DNA of 36,352 nt, from assembly GCA_024684395.1 (NCBI GenBank), contig JAIKWY010000024.1, forward strand, positions 1 through 36,352, read 5' to 3'. Of the stretch, positions 15,798-23,885 are shown in pieces. The number at the start of each line of letters is the position of its first letter. Positions within the stretch are counted from its first letter, which is position 1. Made by a program: the position numbers and the translations under genes. A model generated the notes under the pieces. That model was given only the letters and a program-made list of their open reading frames with translations. It was not told where the DNA came from and searched no databases. This stretch comes from Oscillospiraceae bacterium. Its GTDB lineage: Bacteria; Bacillota; Clostridia; Oscillospirales; Ruminococcaceae.

Positions 15798-18363
15798 ATA
15801 CAGGATCGAGATACCCGAATTATGCCTTGTCGCTATGGTCGGCGGGACGTCATCGGGCAAAAGCAGCTTCGCATTGAAGCATTTCAAGCCGACAGAGGTG
15901 CTGTCCTCTGACTTTTTCCGTGGCATGGTCTGCGATGACGAAAACTGCCAGAGCGTTTCCGGCGATGCATTCGACCTGCTGTACTATGCCGCCAACAAGC
16001 GCCTGAACAACGGAAAGCTGACGGTCATTGATGCGACCAATCTCCAGGAGAGCGCCCGCAAAAAAGTCATCGACCTTGCGAAGGAGCAGAATGTCCATGC
16101 AGCTGCGATCGTGCTGAACCTCCCCGAGGAGATCATGCAGGAGCGCAACAAGGCACGCCCGGAGCGGAATTTCCCGGAGCGGGTCATCCGCCAGCACTGC
16201 CGGGATGTGAAGCGCTGTATCAGGGGATTGAAGCGGGAGGGCTTCCGCTTTGTCTTCGTGATCAACTCGCTCGAACAGCTTGAAAACACCGAGATCGTCC
16301 GGACAAAGCTCTGGAACGACAAGAAGGAATGTCACGGACCGTTCGACATCATCGGCGACATCCACGGCTGCTGCGATGAGCTGAAGCTGCTGCTTGACAA
16401 GCTCGGCTATGTGAAAACGGACGGCATCTATACGCATCCGGAGGGCAGAACTGCGGCGTTCTTGGGTGATTTCTGCGACAGGGGCAACCGCAGCGCCGAT
16501 GTCCTGCGCCTTGTCATGGATATGGTAAAGAGCGGGAACGCCATCGCCGTCCCGGGCAACCATGACGTGAAGCTGCTGAAATATCTCAGGGGCAAGAGCG
16601 TTGCCATGACGCACGGCATCGACAAGACCATTGCCGAGCTCGATGCACGGGACGATGCGTTCAAGTCCGAGGTCGCCGCCTTCATCGACGGGCTCATCAG
16701 CCACTACGTCCTCGATGACGGCAAGCTGGTCATTGCCCATGCAGGTCTGAAACAGGCATACATCGGGCGTGGCTCCGTGCGGGTGCGGGAGTTCTGCCTG
16801 TACGGCGAAACGACGGGCGAGACGGACACATTCGGGCTCCCCGTGCGCCTTGACTGGGCAGCGGACTACAGAGGACGTGCGACTGTTGTCTATGGGCATA
16901 TCGCCGCCAAGGAGGTACGGTCACAGAACAACACCTTCTGCATCGACACCGGCTGCGTATTCGGCGGCAAGCTGACGGCATACCGTTATCCGGAGAAGGA
17001 GTTTGTCGATGTCGATGCCTTGCAGCAGTATTACGAGCCGGTCAAGCCCCTCGAAGACGGGATCGACACGGATATGGGCGACATGCTGACAGTCGGGGAT
17101 TTCAACCGGAAGCTGCACATCGAAACGGCGCTCATGCCGTCCATCGACATCCATGAGAACAATTCCGCAGCGGCACTCGAGATCATGTCCCGCTTTGCGG
17201 CGGATCCGCACTGGCTGATCTATCTGCCGCCGACCATGTCCCCCTGCGAGACGAGCGAGCTGGAGGACTATCTCGAACATCCCTTGCAGGCGTTCGAGTA
17301 CTACCGGAGCCACGGCATCCGGAACGTTGTCTGCGAGAAGAAGCACATGGGCTCCCGAGCGGTCATCATCCTTTGCAGAACGCCGGAGACTGCCCTGAAA
17401 CGCTTCGGCATCACAGACGGCACACGGGGCATCATCTACACCAGAACAGGCAGGCGCTTCTTTGACGATGCTGCGACAGAAAGCGCTTTGCTGGACAGAC
17501 TGGATGCGGTGCTGACACAGACGGGCTTCTGGCAGGATCTTGACACCGACTGGGTATGCCTTGACACGGAGCTGATGCCGTGGTCGGAGAAGGCACAGAG
17601 CCTGATCCGCTCGCAGTATGCGCCGACCGGAAATGCCGGAGCAGGCGGGCTCACGGCAGCTGTCAGAGCGCTCGAAGCGGCTTGCCGGCGGCAGAACAAC
17701 GCCTTTGCCGTCAGTCCGCTCACCTCGGGACAGAACGTGGATCTGGAAGCCGTCCTGAAAGCCTATCAGACCAAGCGTGATGACATCGAGCGGTATACCA
17801 AGGCGTACCGTGAATACTGCTGGACAGTCAAGAGCATCGACGACTACCGCATTGCGCCGTTCCACATCCTTGCGGTGGAGGGGAAGGTCTTCTCGCAGGA
17901 AAAGCACATCTGGCACATGGAGACGATCCGGAAGTATATCACAGGCAAAGATCCGGTCTTCATGGAAACGCCCTATCTCTGCGTGGATACGGAGGACGAG
18001 CAGAGCGTGCAGACAGGTGTGGACTGGTGGCTCTCCCTGACCGGAAGCGGCGGCGAGGGCATGGTCGTCAAGCCCGAGACCTACACGGCAAAGCAGGGCT
18101 ACAATCTGTTGCAGCCGGCGGTCAAGTGCCGTGGACGGGAGTATCTGCGCATCATCTACGGTGCCGAGTATCTTGCACCGGATCACCTGTCACGCCTGAA
18201 AGTCCGCTCGCTGAACCGCAAGCGCACACTGGCGCTCAAGGAATTTTCGCTGGGCATGGAGTCGCTGACACGCTTTGTCAACGGCGAGCCGCTTTACCGG
18301 GTGCATGAGTGTGCCTTCGGGGTGCTGGCGTTTGAAAGCGAACCGGTAGATCCGAGGCTGTGA
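15790..18363 (+). CDS. pnkp: Polynucleotide kinase-phosphatase-ligase Pnkp (bacterial RNA repair)
   Basis: An 857-residue three-domain enzyme. The N-terminal kinase has P-loop GGTSSGKSS (18-26) and phosphorylates 5'-OH RNA ends. The central calcineurin-like phosphatase has GDIHG (189-193), GDFCDRG (226-232) and GNHD (256-259) and removes 2',3'-cyclic phosphate and 3'-phosphate. The C-terminal adenylyltransferase/ligase has motif I KKHMGSRA (Lys518 the likely AMP-accepting lysine), motif IV EGMVVKP (756-762) and motif V VKCRG (778-782). Bacterial Pnkp repairs RNA cut by ribotoxins in concert with Hen1, whose gene is two upstream. All motifs are intact and the length matches characterised homologues. 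The gene overlaps the previous one by 8 nt and ends at a terminator. Confidence 0.96.
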   Translation: MDKYRIEIPELCLVAMVGGTSSGKSSFALKHFKPTEVLSSDFFRGMVCDDENCQSVSGDAFDLLYYAANKRLNNGKLTVIDATNLQESARKKVIDLAKEQNVHAAAIVLNLPEEIMQERNKARPERNFPERVIRQHCRDVKRCIRGLKREGFRFVFVINSLEQLENTEIVRTKLWNDKKECHGPFDIIGDIHGCCDELKLLLDKLGYVKTDGIYTHPEGRTAAFLGDFCDRGNRSADVLRLVMDMVKSGNAIAVPGNHDVKLLKYLRGKSVAMTHGIDKTIAELDARDDAFKSEVAAFIDGLISHYVLDDGKLVIAHAGLKQAYIGRGSVRVREFCLYGETTGETDTFGLPVRLDWAADYRGRATVVYGHIAAKEVRSQNNTFCIDTGCVFGGKLTAYRYPEKEFVDVDALQQYYEPVKPLEDGIDTDMGDMLTVGDFNRKLHIETALMPSIDIHENNSAAALEIMSRFAADPHWLIYLPPTMSPCETSELEDYLEHPLQAFEYYRSHGIRNVVCEKKHMGSRAVIILCRTPETALKRFGITDGTRGIIYTRTGRRFFDDAATESALLDRLDAVLTQTGFWQDLDTDWVCLDTELMPWSEKAQSLIRSQYAPTGNAGAGGLTAAVRALEAACRRQNNAFAVSPLTSGQNVDLEAVLKAYQTKRDDIERYTKAYREYCWTVKSIDDYRIAPFHILAVEGKVFSQEKHIWHMETIRKYITGKDPVFMETPYLCVDTEDEQSVQTGVDWWLSLTGSGGEGMVVKPETYTAKQGYNLLQPAVKCRGREYLRIIYGAEYLAPDHLSRLKVRSLNRKRTLALKEFSLGMESLTRFVNGEPLYRVHECAFGVLAFESEPVDPRL

Positions 18364-18373
18364 TGCATGACAA

Positions 18374-18406
18374 AAGGGAGCGTCTTCGGGCGCTCCCTTG
18401 TTTTTC
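18374..18406. terminator. Bidirectional terminator between pnkp and the opposing gene
   Basis: A perfect 9-bp stem AAGGGAGCG/CGCTCCCTT (18374-18382 with 18391-18399), loop TCTTCGGG. GTTTTT follows on the plus strand and TTTTG on the minus strand, so it can serve both convergent transcripts. Confidence 0.85.
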
Positions 18407-18425
18407 TATCTATTCTCCCCTGCCT

Positions 18426-19580
18426 TCACACCGGCTTACAATTGGCAAGGATCCATGCAGTACCGAGCTTCTTTTCCACGCCCTCGAACTGCACGACGGC
18501 GATGGCATCGGATATCCCGATGATCTCGCCGATGCCATAGGTACCGTGGCGGATCTTCATGCCGACAGTCAGCTCTGTGAGCTTCTCGGGCTTTTCGGCA
18601 GGCTTCGGCGGTCTTGCCGGTCTCTGCGGCTTATCCGGATACTTCGCCCAGTACTTCGTGATCAGATGGTTGGTGCTGTCCCAGGTATCCACGATCTTAT
18701 AATCATCGTCAAAAACGAGGATCGCCACCGCATGGTTATGATCGACATAAGCATAGATCTTGGTTCCCGCCTGGAACATGTCGTGGATGATGTCGCAGAA
18801 CTGCCTGCCCGTGAGGATCCTGCCGTTCCGCCTTATCGCATCAAATTCCTGGAAGCCCTCCTTCCGCAGCAGTGCTTCGATATTGGTCGTCCGGTTGATG
18901 AACGTGCCGGCATAATCCTGTGCAGCCGCCAGCTTCCGGACAGCCTCCTTCCAGGAGATCTCGAACACGCCCGCAACTGCCCTGACGGCGCAGTCGCCGA
19001 TCAGGTTATCATTCGGATTCTCGTTAAAAACGATGAGCGCTTCATTGTCCACCGCCTTGCTTTCCTTGACAGCGGTCTTTGCCGTGCTTTTGCGTTTCCG
19101 GCGGGGCTTGACGCTGTGATCCTGTCCGTCCTCCCAGGCGATCCATACCTCCGTGACCATACTGTCCAACTCATCCGAGGGATAATGCAGCCTGTAACTT
19201 GGATGCGCCCCTCTGCCGAACGGCACGAGCGGGACATAGCAACCGTACTTCACACTGCCAGCCAGTTTCAGGATCAGCACCTCGCCATCGTGGAAGATCT
19301 GGTCACATTCCTCGATGATCTCGCTGACAGTACGCTTGGCAAATGCGCTCGATTGCAGGAAAAAGCCGAGATCACCGAGCATTTTCTGAATGGTCTTGCG
19401 ATCCTGCGGCATCAGCCCGAGTTCTCCGGAAGCGTCGATCAGCTTTTCATAGGCATTCACCCATGTTTCGCCCTTCGTGGCACAAACGGAGTGCAGGACA
19501 GACCCGACGGTGTCCAGCCGGTTGAGTCTGTACGGATGATAGGTAGTTTTCTGATAGGGTCGATACTGTTTTTCCGGCAT
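18426..19580 (-). CDS. Protein with duplicated papain-like domain and C-terminal SH3/Tudor-like domain, function unknown
   Basis: A 384-residue cytoplasmic protein; no signal peptide. The second half (about 182-312) looks like a papain-fold cysteine peptidase: Cys197 in LIGDCAVRAV, His283 in DHNHAVAILV and Asp298 in KIVDTWDSTNH are a plausible catalytic triad. The first half (about 18-150) repeats the same layout (SVLHSVCATKGETWVNAYEKL against CAVRAVAGVFEISWKEAVRKL), but Ser27 stands where the Cys should be and the His is missing, so it looks like a dead copy. A basic linker (159-173) joins them. After a Pro-rich stretch (319-333) the end (337-384, VGMKIRHGTYGIGEIIGI) resembles the small beta-barrel found at helicase C-termini. 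It follows the cyclase gene by 56 nt. I do not recognise a named family. Confidence 0.78.
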   Translation of the reverse strand: MPEKQYRPYQKTTYHPYRLNRLDTVGSVLHSVCATKGETWVNAYEKLIDASGELGLMPQDRKTIQKMLGDLGFFLQSSAFAKRTVSEIIEECDQIFHDGEVLILKLAGSVKYGCYVPLVPFGRGAHPSYRLHYPSDELDSMVTEVWIAWEDGQDHSVKPRRKRKSTAKTAVKESKAVDNEALIVFNENPNDNLIGDCAVRAVAGVFEISWKEAVRKLAAAQDYAGTFINRTTNIEALLRKEGFQEFDAIRRNGRILTGRQFCDIIHDMFQAGTKIYAYVDHNHAVAILVFDDDYKIVDTWDSTNHLITKYWAKYPDKPQRPARPPKPAEKPEKLTELTVGMKIRHGTYGIGEIIGISDAIAVVQFEGVEKKLGTAWILANCKPV

Positions 19581-19636
19581 ACGTCCTCCCCCTTTGTGCT
19601 TCCTTTGTTTTACGACATATCATACATTGACCGGAA

Positions 19637-20221
19637 CTATGGCGTCATCAGCCACGCACGGCAGGGCGCACCGTCGCAGCCGCCGAGGTTCAGCGGCGCT
19701 GCATTCAGAAAATACCGCCCCTCCGGCACATGGTCGAGCACGATGCCTTCGAGGAGCACGACCTCTGCGCCGAGCAAGATCAGATGCACTTGCTTTGGGG
19801 CATTTTCCGGTCCGACCGTCTGGCTCTCATTGCCGATGAGCAAAATTTTCGACGCCGCAAATATTTCCGCTGCCTCTGCCGTGACGGTGGCTTTCCCGCC
19901 GATGAGGATGCGCTTTGCCGCCCCGGCAGCGGATGCTTTTGCAAGGATCGCCGTCGCATCCGCAGCGGTTACATCGCCCTCATGCTGCACCACATAGCAC
20001 TCCCCGACAAATGGTTCGAGCCCCATCTCGTCGATCGTCTTCCCATCCGGCAGGAAGTGGAACGGCGCATCGACATGTGTGCCGTTGTGGGCGCACATGG
20101 AAAATGCGGTCAGGTTGCAGACATCGCCCTTTTCCACGCTCATCAGGCGCTCCGGCACGGGCTTGGGGTCGCCGGGAAAGGTATTGCAGGAGAAAAGCTC
20201 CTGAGAAATGTCGATCAGCAT
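19637..20221 (-). CDS. Cyclase/kynurenine-formamidase family metal hydrolase
   Basis: A 194-residue protein of the cyclase family (PF04199). The hallmark HNGTHVDAPFHF supplies H45, H49, D51 and H55 as metal ligands. The start MLIDISQELF is typical. I place the start at 20221, where AAGGAG lies 6 nt upstream; an in-frame extension to 20278 would run into the promoter at 20250-20278. Members open amide or lactone bonds; kynurenine formamidase is the best-known activity, but no tryptophan-degradation gene is nearby, so the substrate is open. It is the first gene of a likely two-gene operon with the papain-like protein gene. Confidence 0.85.
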   Translation of the reverse strand: MLIDISQELFSCNTFPGDPKPVPERLMSVEKGDVCNLTAFSMCAHNGTHVDAPFHFLPDGKTIDEMGLEPFVGECYVVQHEGDVTAADATAILAKASAAGAAKRILIGGKATVTAEAAEIFAASKILLIGNESQTVGPENAPKQVHLILLGAEVVLLEGIVLDHVPEGRYFLNAAPLNLGGCDGAPCRAWLMTP

Positions 20222-20249
20222 AGGCAGCTCCTTTATGGTTGATACTCTC

Positions 20250-20278
20250 ATTATACTGCAAATACTGCGAAAAAGCAA
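20250..20278 (-). promoter_or_regulatory. Promoter of the cyclase gene
   Basis: On the minus strand TTGCTT (20278-20273), TTTC, 17-nt spacing, TATAAT (20255-20250). It is about 28 nt upstream of the start codon. Confidence 0.78.
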
Positions 20279-20289
20279 GAGACTGCGGC

Positions 20290-20324
20290 AAAAAACTTCC
20301 CACCCGGTCGGATGGGAAGTTTTT
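20290..20324 (-). terminator. Rho-independent terminator of the GH127 gene
   Basis: A 12-bp stem whose core is ACTTCCCA/TGGGAAGT (20291-20302 with 20313-20324), 10-nt loop and a T-run on the minus strand directly after. It insulates the cyclase promoter from read-through. Confidence 0.88.
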
Positions 20325-20340
20325 ATGATTTTTAGCCATT

Positions 20341-23300
20341 TTACTTTTTCAGCACCTCATGCTTGAGCGTCGCAAGATCAAAGACGTCAAACTCAGCGTT
20401 GGAGAAAACATCCGCAGCATATGCCTGTTCGCCGTTGAAGCTCTGCTGACCGTGGAGGTACTTCTGGAGCAGGATCACATCGAGCAGATCCACCTTGCCG
20501 TCCAGGTTCACATCACCCTTGCAGCCGGTGACATTCTCCTGTACCTCGACCGGACGAATGATGAGGTAGCAGAGATTGATCGCCTTGTCCTCGGAGCGAG
20601 CGTTGATCGTCAGTGTGCCGTCTGTAACAGTAGCCGTACCCTTGACTGCCGAGCCGATCGCACAATTGGATGCAACGATGCTTTCGTTCGCCTTTCCATA
20701 GTTCGCATATAGTGTCGGGCTCTTAGAGCAGCTCCACGGATCTGCGAAGCTTGCCTCTACGGAATAGGTACCGTTCGGAAGCTGGAAGGTGTAGTCGAGG
20801 TGACGGTCGATGTTGTTTTCGTACTGGTTCTTGGTGTAGCGGAAGCTGGAAGCCTTGTTTGCACCGTCAGAAGTGTGGCTCTCATCCGGCCAGGTATTGG
20901 CCGTGTAGATGCCCTTGCTCTTGGATGCGCCGTTGTACTTGTCGGTGAAATCGTCCACAATGCCCCAGTTGCAGCCGGTCACTTCGTCAGCGCCATTGCG
21001 CTGCTCGGTCACGCAGTTGTAGAGGCCGAGCTTGTCGCTGCCGGTGAGGGTGTCGGTGTTCTGGTCGCCGCAGTCAACGAAGTAGGAGATGCTGCTGTCA
21101 AAAGCGTATTCCGGCTTCACGGCGGTCATGTAGATGAAGTCGCAAACCTTTGCGGATTCCTTACCCTCGATGTTCGAGGAGAAGGTGACGTCGATCACAT
21201 GGTAATCCTTGCCGTCGGCTTCCTTGTCATAAGCGCAGCGCTTGAGCACCTCCGGCGGTACCAGGAGCTTGACGTCATACACATCGTCATTGCCTGTATA
21301 GTTCAGCGTCTGTGCAAAGAGAACTCTGTCACCGACACGAACTCTCAGGGACTTATCATTGTCGGACTTACGGAGCTTGATGTTGAGCACGGTGAGCGGA
21401 GCGGCTGCATCGAGCGCCATGGTGTAGGTGAACCAGCCGCCGTCTACTGCATAGCGGTAGGTACTGTCATCGGTCACGCCCTTGGTGTTGAACTCCACCA
21501 TGTTATGGAGATTATCGCTCTCGTACTGACCATAGCCAGGCTGTACGATATCGGAGTTGGATACTTCTGCACGGGGCAGACGCTCCTCGATTACGGTGCC
21601 GTTCGGGTTGAATTTCCAGTAAATACCGTAGCGCTGCTCATACTGCTGATAATGCGGCGTGAAGGTCAGCTTGGTGTTGGTATCGTTCAGCGTGAAGCGC
21701 AGAGATCCCGCTTCGTGTGTCAGATGCTTGTTGATCTCCCGCATGAAAGCTGTGACGGACTGGCCTTCCTTGCTCAGGGTAATGGTCTCGCTTGCGACCT
21801 TCTTATCCTTCGGAATGGTGACCCACATACCGGTGGAATCGGTCTTCATGTCCTCCTTGCCGAGCTCGGCACTCAGAACGATCGGGCCGTACTTGAAGCC
21901 GTAGACACTCGGGTTATCCGGCAGCGGATAGGCCTTGACCTCGGCAGGGATGGTTACAGAAACAACATCGCCGTTGTTGAAGTCACCGGTGACCTGTGCA
22001 TAGCCGTCCACAGTCTTGTAGTCGTAGGCCTTGTCACCGACACTGATCTGCATGGTGCCTGCTGTCCAGTCCGGAATTCGGAAGCGGAGATCGAGGTTGC
22101 CGCTGCCCTGTACAGTGAACTTTGCTGTATCGCTGACCGGGATGTCGGTATCCTGAATGATCGTTACATTCTGATCCTCCCAGTTGAGCTTCGAACTCTG
22201 GTAAAGGTTGATGTAGAGCGTGTTGCCCTCATGCATGTAGATGGTATCACCGAGTTTGGTGAAGTTTTCCATACCACTTCCGGTGCAGCACCAGAACTTG
22301 TCCCAGCGGGTGCTGTAGACCTTGAAGTAGCCGGTCGCCATCGGCTGGAAATAGGTGGTCATACCGGTCTCCGGATTCTGCGACGAGAGGATGGAGTTAT
22401 AGTAGGTCGTCTCGTAGTAATCCATATACTTCGGATCATGCGTGATCTTGAACAACTCACGGCTGAGCTTGAGCATGTTATAGGAATTACAGGTCTCACA
22501 GTTGCAGTTCGTGCGCTCTTTATCAAGGATGTCATCCTCACCGAAATGCTCCCACTCGGAGTTGCCGCCGGTGATGTAGGTATGATGCTGCACGACGATA
22601 TCCCAGAATTTCTCAGCATACTGGAGATAGCGGGAGGCATCGACCTTTTCTCCGTTGATGGTCTTGCCATCGAGGACGGTATAGCGCTTGAGGGCGCCGA
22701 GGAACTTCGGGATGGTCGTATTGGCATGACGGTTGTTCAGAACATTCCGGTCTCCCTTGAGCACGAGCTCATGCAGGGCAGTCTGGTCGAAATAATGTGC
22801 AGCAATGGCATGGGTGTCCTTGCCGGTGATCGCATAGAGCTCATACATACAGTCGTTCATGCCGCCATACTCGATAGAGAGGACGGTGTTCTGCGTCTGC
22901 TGGCTCCACTTGCTGCAGCGGTTATAGACCCAGTCGCCGAGCCCGGAAGCAACGTCCTTTGCGGGCGCATAGTTTGTTGCGTGATAAACATCATTCAGAC
23001 CAGTGATGAGCTTGTGCATCGTGTACCACGGCACCCACGCATCATCGAAGATATTGGCCTTGCCCTGCTCGACCTGATCGAACTGACGCTCAACGCTCTG
23101 ACCGGACTTGACCGGAGCCGCCCAGATGAGACCGGGCTGACCTTTGGAATGCTGCTGGCAATCCTTGAGTGCATCGATCATAGTTGTCATGCGCTTATAG
23201 AGCTCGTTTCTGTCAGACTCGGACAGATTCGGGTTCTGATAGGCCTGTGCGATGGCGGAGAGATAATGCCCGACACAATGACCGCCGATGTTGGTGTTTT

Positions 23301-23577
23301 CCCAGCCGCCATAGCGGGTTGCCCCGTAGGTGTTGAGACCGGCGTTCTCACGGAAACCGGCAAGCAGCTTGTTGACATCGAAGGCAAGGAGATAATCCAT
23401 TTCCTTCTCGAATGCGTTGGTGCAGTAGGCATCGGTCATTGTGACATCTCCGATGGAGAAGTCCTCCGTACTGGAAGCCGCCGCAGCCGTCTGGAACGGC
23501 AGTTCTGCAACGGCCGTACTGCCCATCATGACGGCCGTGACAGCGGCTGTGACCATGCGCAAGAGTTTTGCTTTCAT
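20341..23577 (-). CDS. Secreted GH127-type beta-L-arabinofuranosidase with C-terminal dockerin
   Basis: A 1078-residue secreted enzyme. A signal peptide spans about 1-35 (MKAKLLRMVTAAVTAVMMG). The alpha-barrel catalytic domain has the GH127 residues known from HypBA1 of Bifidobacterium longum: acid/base E347 in FGEDDI, zinc ligands E361 and C363 in NCNCETCNS, and C430/C431 in WCCTGSGMENF, with C430 the likely nucleophile. Beta domains follow, then a carbohydrate-binding-like domain (about 830-1015, starting SISYFVDCGDQNTDT). The C-terminal dockerin (about 1020-1078) has a first loop DVNLDGKVDLLD, but its second loop, DVFSNAEFDVFD, departs from the calcium consensus. Related families such as GH146 cannot be excluded. 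The start at 23577 is chosen because GGGAGGA lies 6 nt upstream; the earlier in-frame ATGs sit inside or against that site. Confidence 0.9.
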   Translation of the reverse strand: MKAKLLRMVTAAVTAVMMGSTAVAELPFQTAAAASSTEDFSIGDVTMTDAYCTNAFEKEMDYLLAFDVNKLLAGFRENAGLNTYGATRYGGWENTNIGGHCVGHYLSAIAQAYQNPNLSESDRNELYKRMTTMIDALKDCQQHSKGQPGLIWAAPVKSGQSVERQFDQVEQGKANIFDDAWVPWYTMHKLITGLNDVYHATNYAPAKDVASGLGDWVYNRCSKWSQQTQNTVLSIEYGGMNDCMYELYAITGKDTHAIAAHYFDQTALHELVLKGDRNVLNNRHANTTIPKFLGALKRYTVLDGKTINGEKVDASRYLQYAEKFWDIVVQHHTYITGGNSEWEHFGEDDILDKERTNCNCETCNSYNMLKLSRELFKITHDPKYMDYYETTYYNSILSSQNPETGMTTYFQPMATGYFKVYSTRWDKFWCCTGSGMENFTKLGDTIYMHEGNTLYINLYQSSKLNWEDQNVTIIQDTDIPVSDTAKFTVQGSGNLDLRFRIPDWTAGTMQISVGDKAYDYKTVDGYAQVTGDFNNGDVVSVTIPAEVKAYPLPDNPSVYGFKYGPIVLSAELGKEDMKTDSTGMWVTIPKDKKVASETITLSKEGQSVTAFMREINKHLTHEAGSLRFTLNDTNTKLTFTPHYQQYEQRYGIYWKFNPNGTVIEERLPRAEVSNSDIVQPGYGQYESDNLHNMVEFNTKGVTDDSTYRYAVDGGWFTYTMALDAAAPLTVLNIKLRKSDNDKSLRVRVGDRVLFAQTLNYTGNDDVYDVKLLVPPEVLKRCAYDKEADGKDYHVIDVTFSSNIEGKESAKVCDFIYMTAVKPEYAFDSSISYFVDCGDQNTDTLTGSDKLGLYNCVTEQRNGADEVTGCNWGIVDDFTDKYNGASKSKGIYTANTWPDESHTSDGANKASSFRYTKNQYENNIDRHLDYTFQLPNGTYSVEASFADPWSCSKSPTLYANYGKANESIVASNCAIGSAVKGTATVTDGTLTINARSEDKAINLCYLIIRPVEVQENVTGCKGDVNLDGKVDLLDVILLQKYLHGQQSFNGEQAYAADVFSNAEFDVFDLATLKHEVLKK

Positions 23578-23612
23578 ATACATTCCTCCCAAAATATTTC
23601 TCCCTTCATCAT

Positions 23613-23650
23613 CCCCATCGCTGGGGCGGGCTAAGTTGTACGAACAACTT
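23613..23650 (-). promoter_or_regulatory. Leader palindromes of the GH127 gene, possible operator
   Basis: An inverted repeat AAGTTGT-N4-ACAACTT (23633-23650) lies just downstream of the predicted transcription start. A second small hairpin CCCCA/TGGGG (23613-23626) follows. The first may be a repressor site or an RNA hairpin in the leader. Confidence 0.5.
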
Positions 23651-23663
23651 CAGTCCCACTTTA

Positions 23664-23692
23664 AATTTACCATATCTGCGCGCTGTTGTCAA
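23664..23692 (-). promoter_or_regulatory. Promoter of the GH127 gene
   Basis: On the minus strand TTGACA (23692-23687), 17-nt spacing, an extended TGG and TAAATT (23669-23664). Confidence 0.72.
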
Positions 23693-23812
23693 GTGGCATT
23701 TTTTATTTACTTATTGCAAATCCATCCTATCTGAAACAAACGAAAGCTATTCCTGCTCCAGATGTCTGAAAATCAAAAAATAATCGATATTCGGTATAAA
23801 TGCATCGTATAC

Positions 23813-23849
23813 AAAAAAGCAGGGCTCACAGCTTGACTGTGAGCCCTGC
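23813..23849 (-). terminator. Rho-independent terminator of the sigma/lipoprotein operon
   Basis: A perfect 13-bp stem GCAGGGCTCACAG/CTGTGAGCCCTGC (23819-23831 with 23837-23849), 5-nt loop, followed on the minus strand by six T. Confidence 0.93.
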
Positions 23850-23885
23850 AGCGTATCAGTTATCCGACATTTGCATTTTCAGCAC

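Larger units (their letters stand above)
23578..23885. other. Intergenic region upstream of the GH127 gene
   Basis: This gap holds the GH127 leader and promoter (23578-23692) and the terminator of the lipoprotein gene (23813-23849). Bases 23693-23812 are AT-rich without an identifiable gene or site. Confidence 0.65.
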
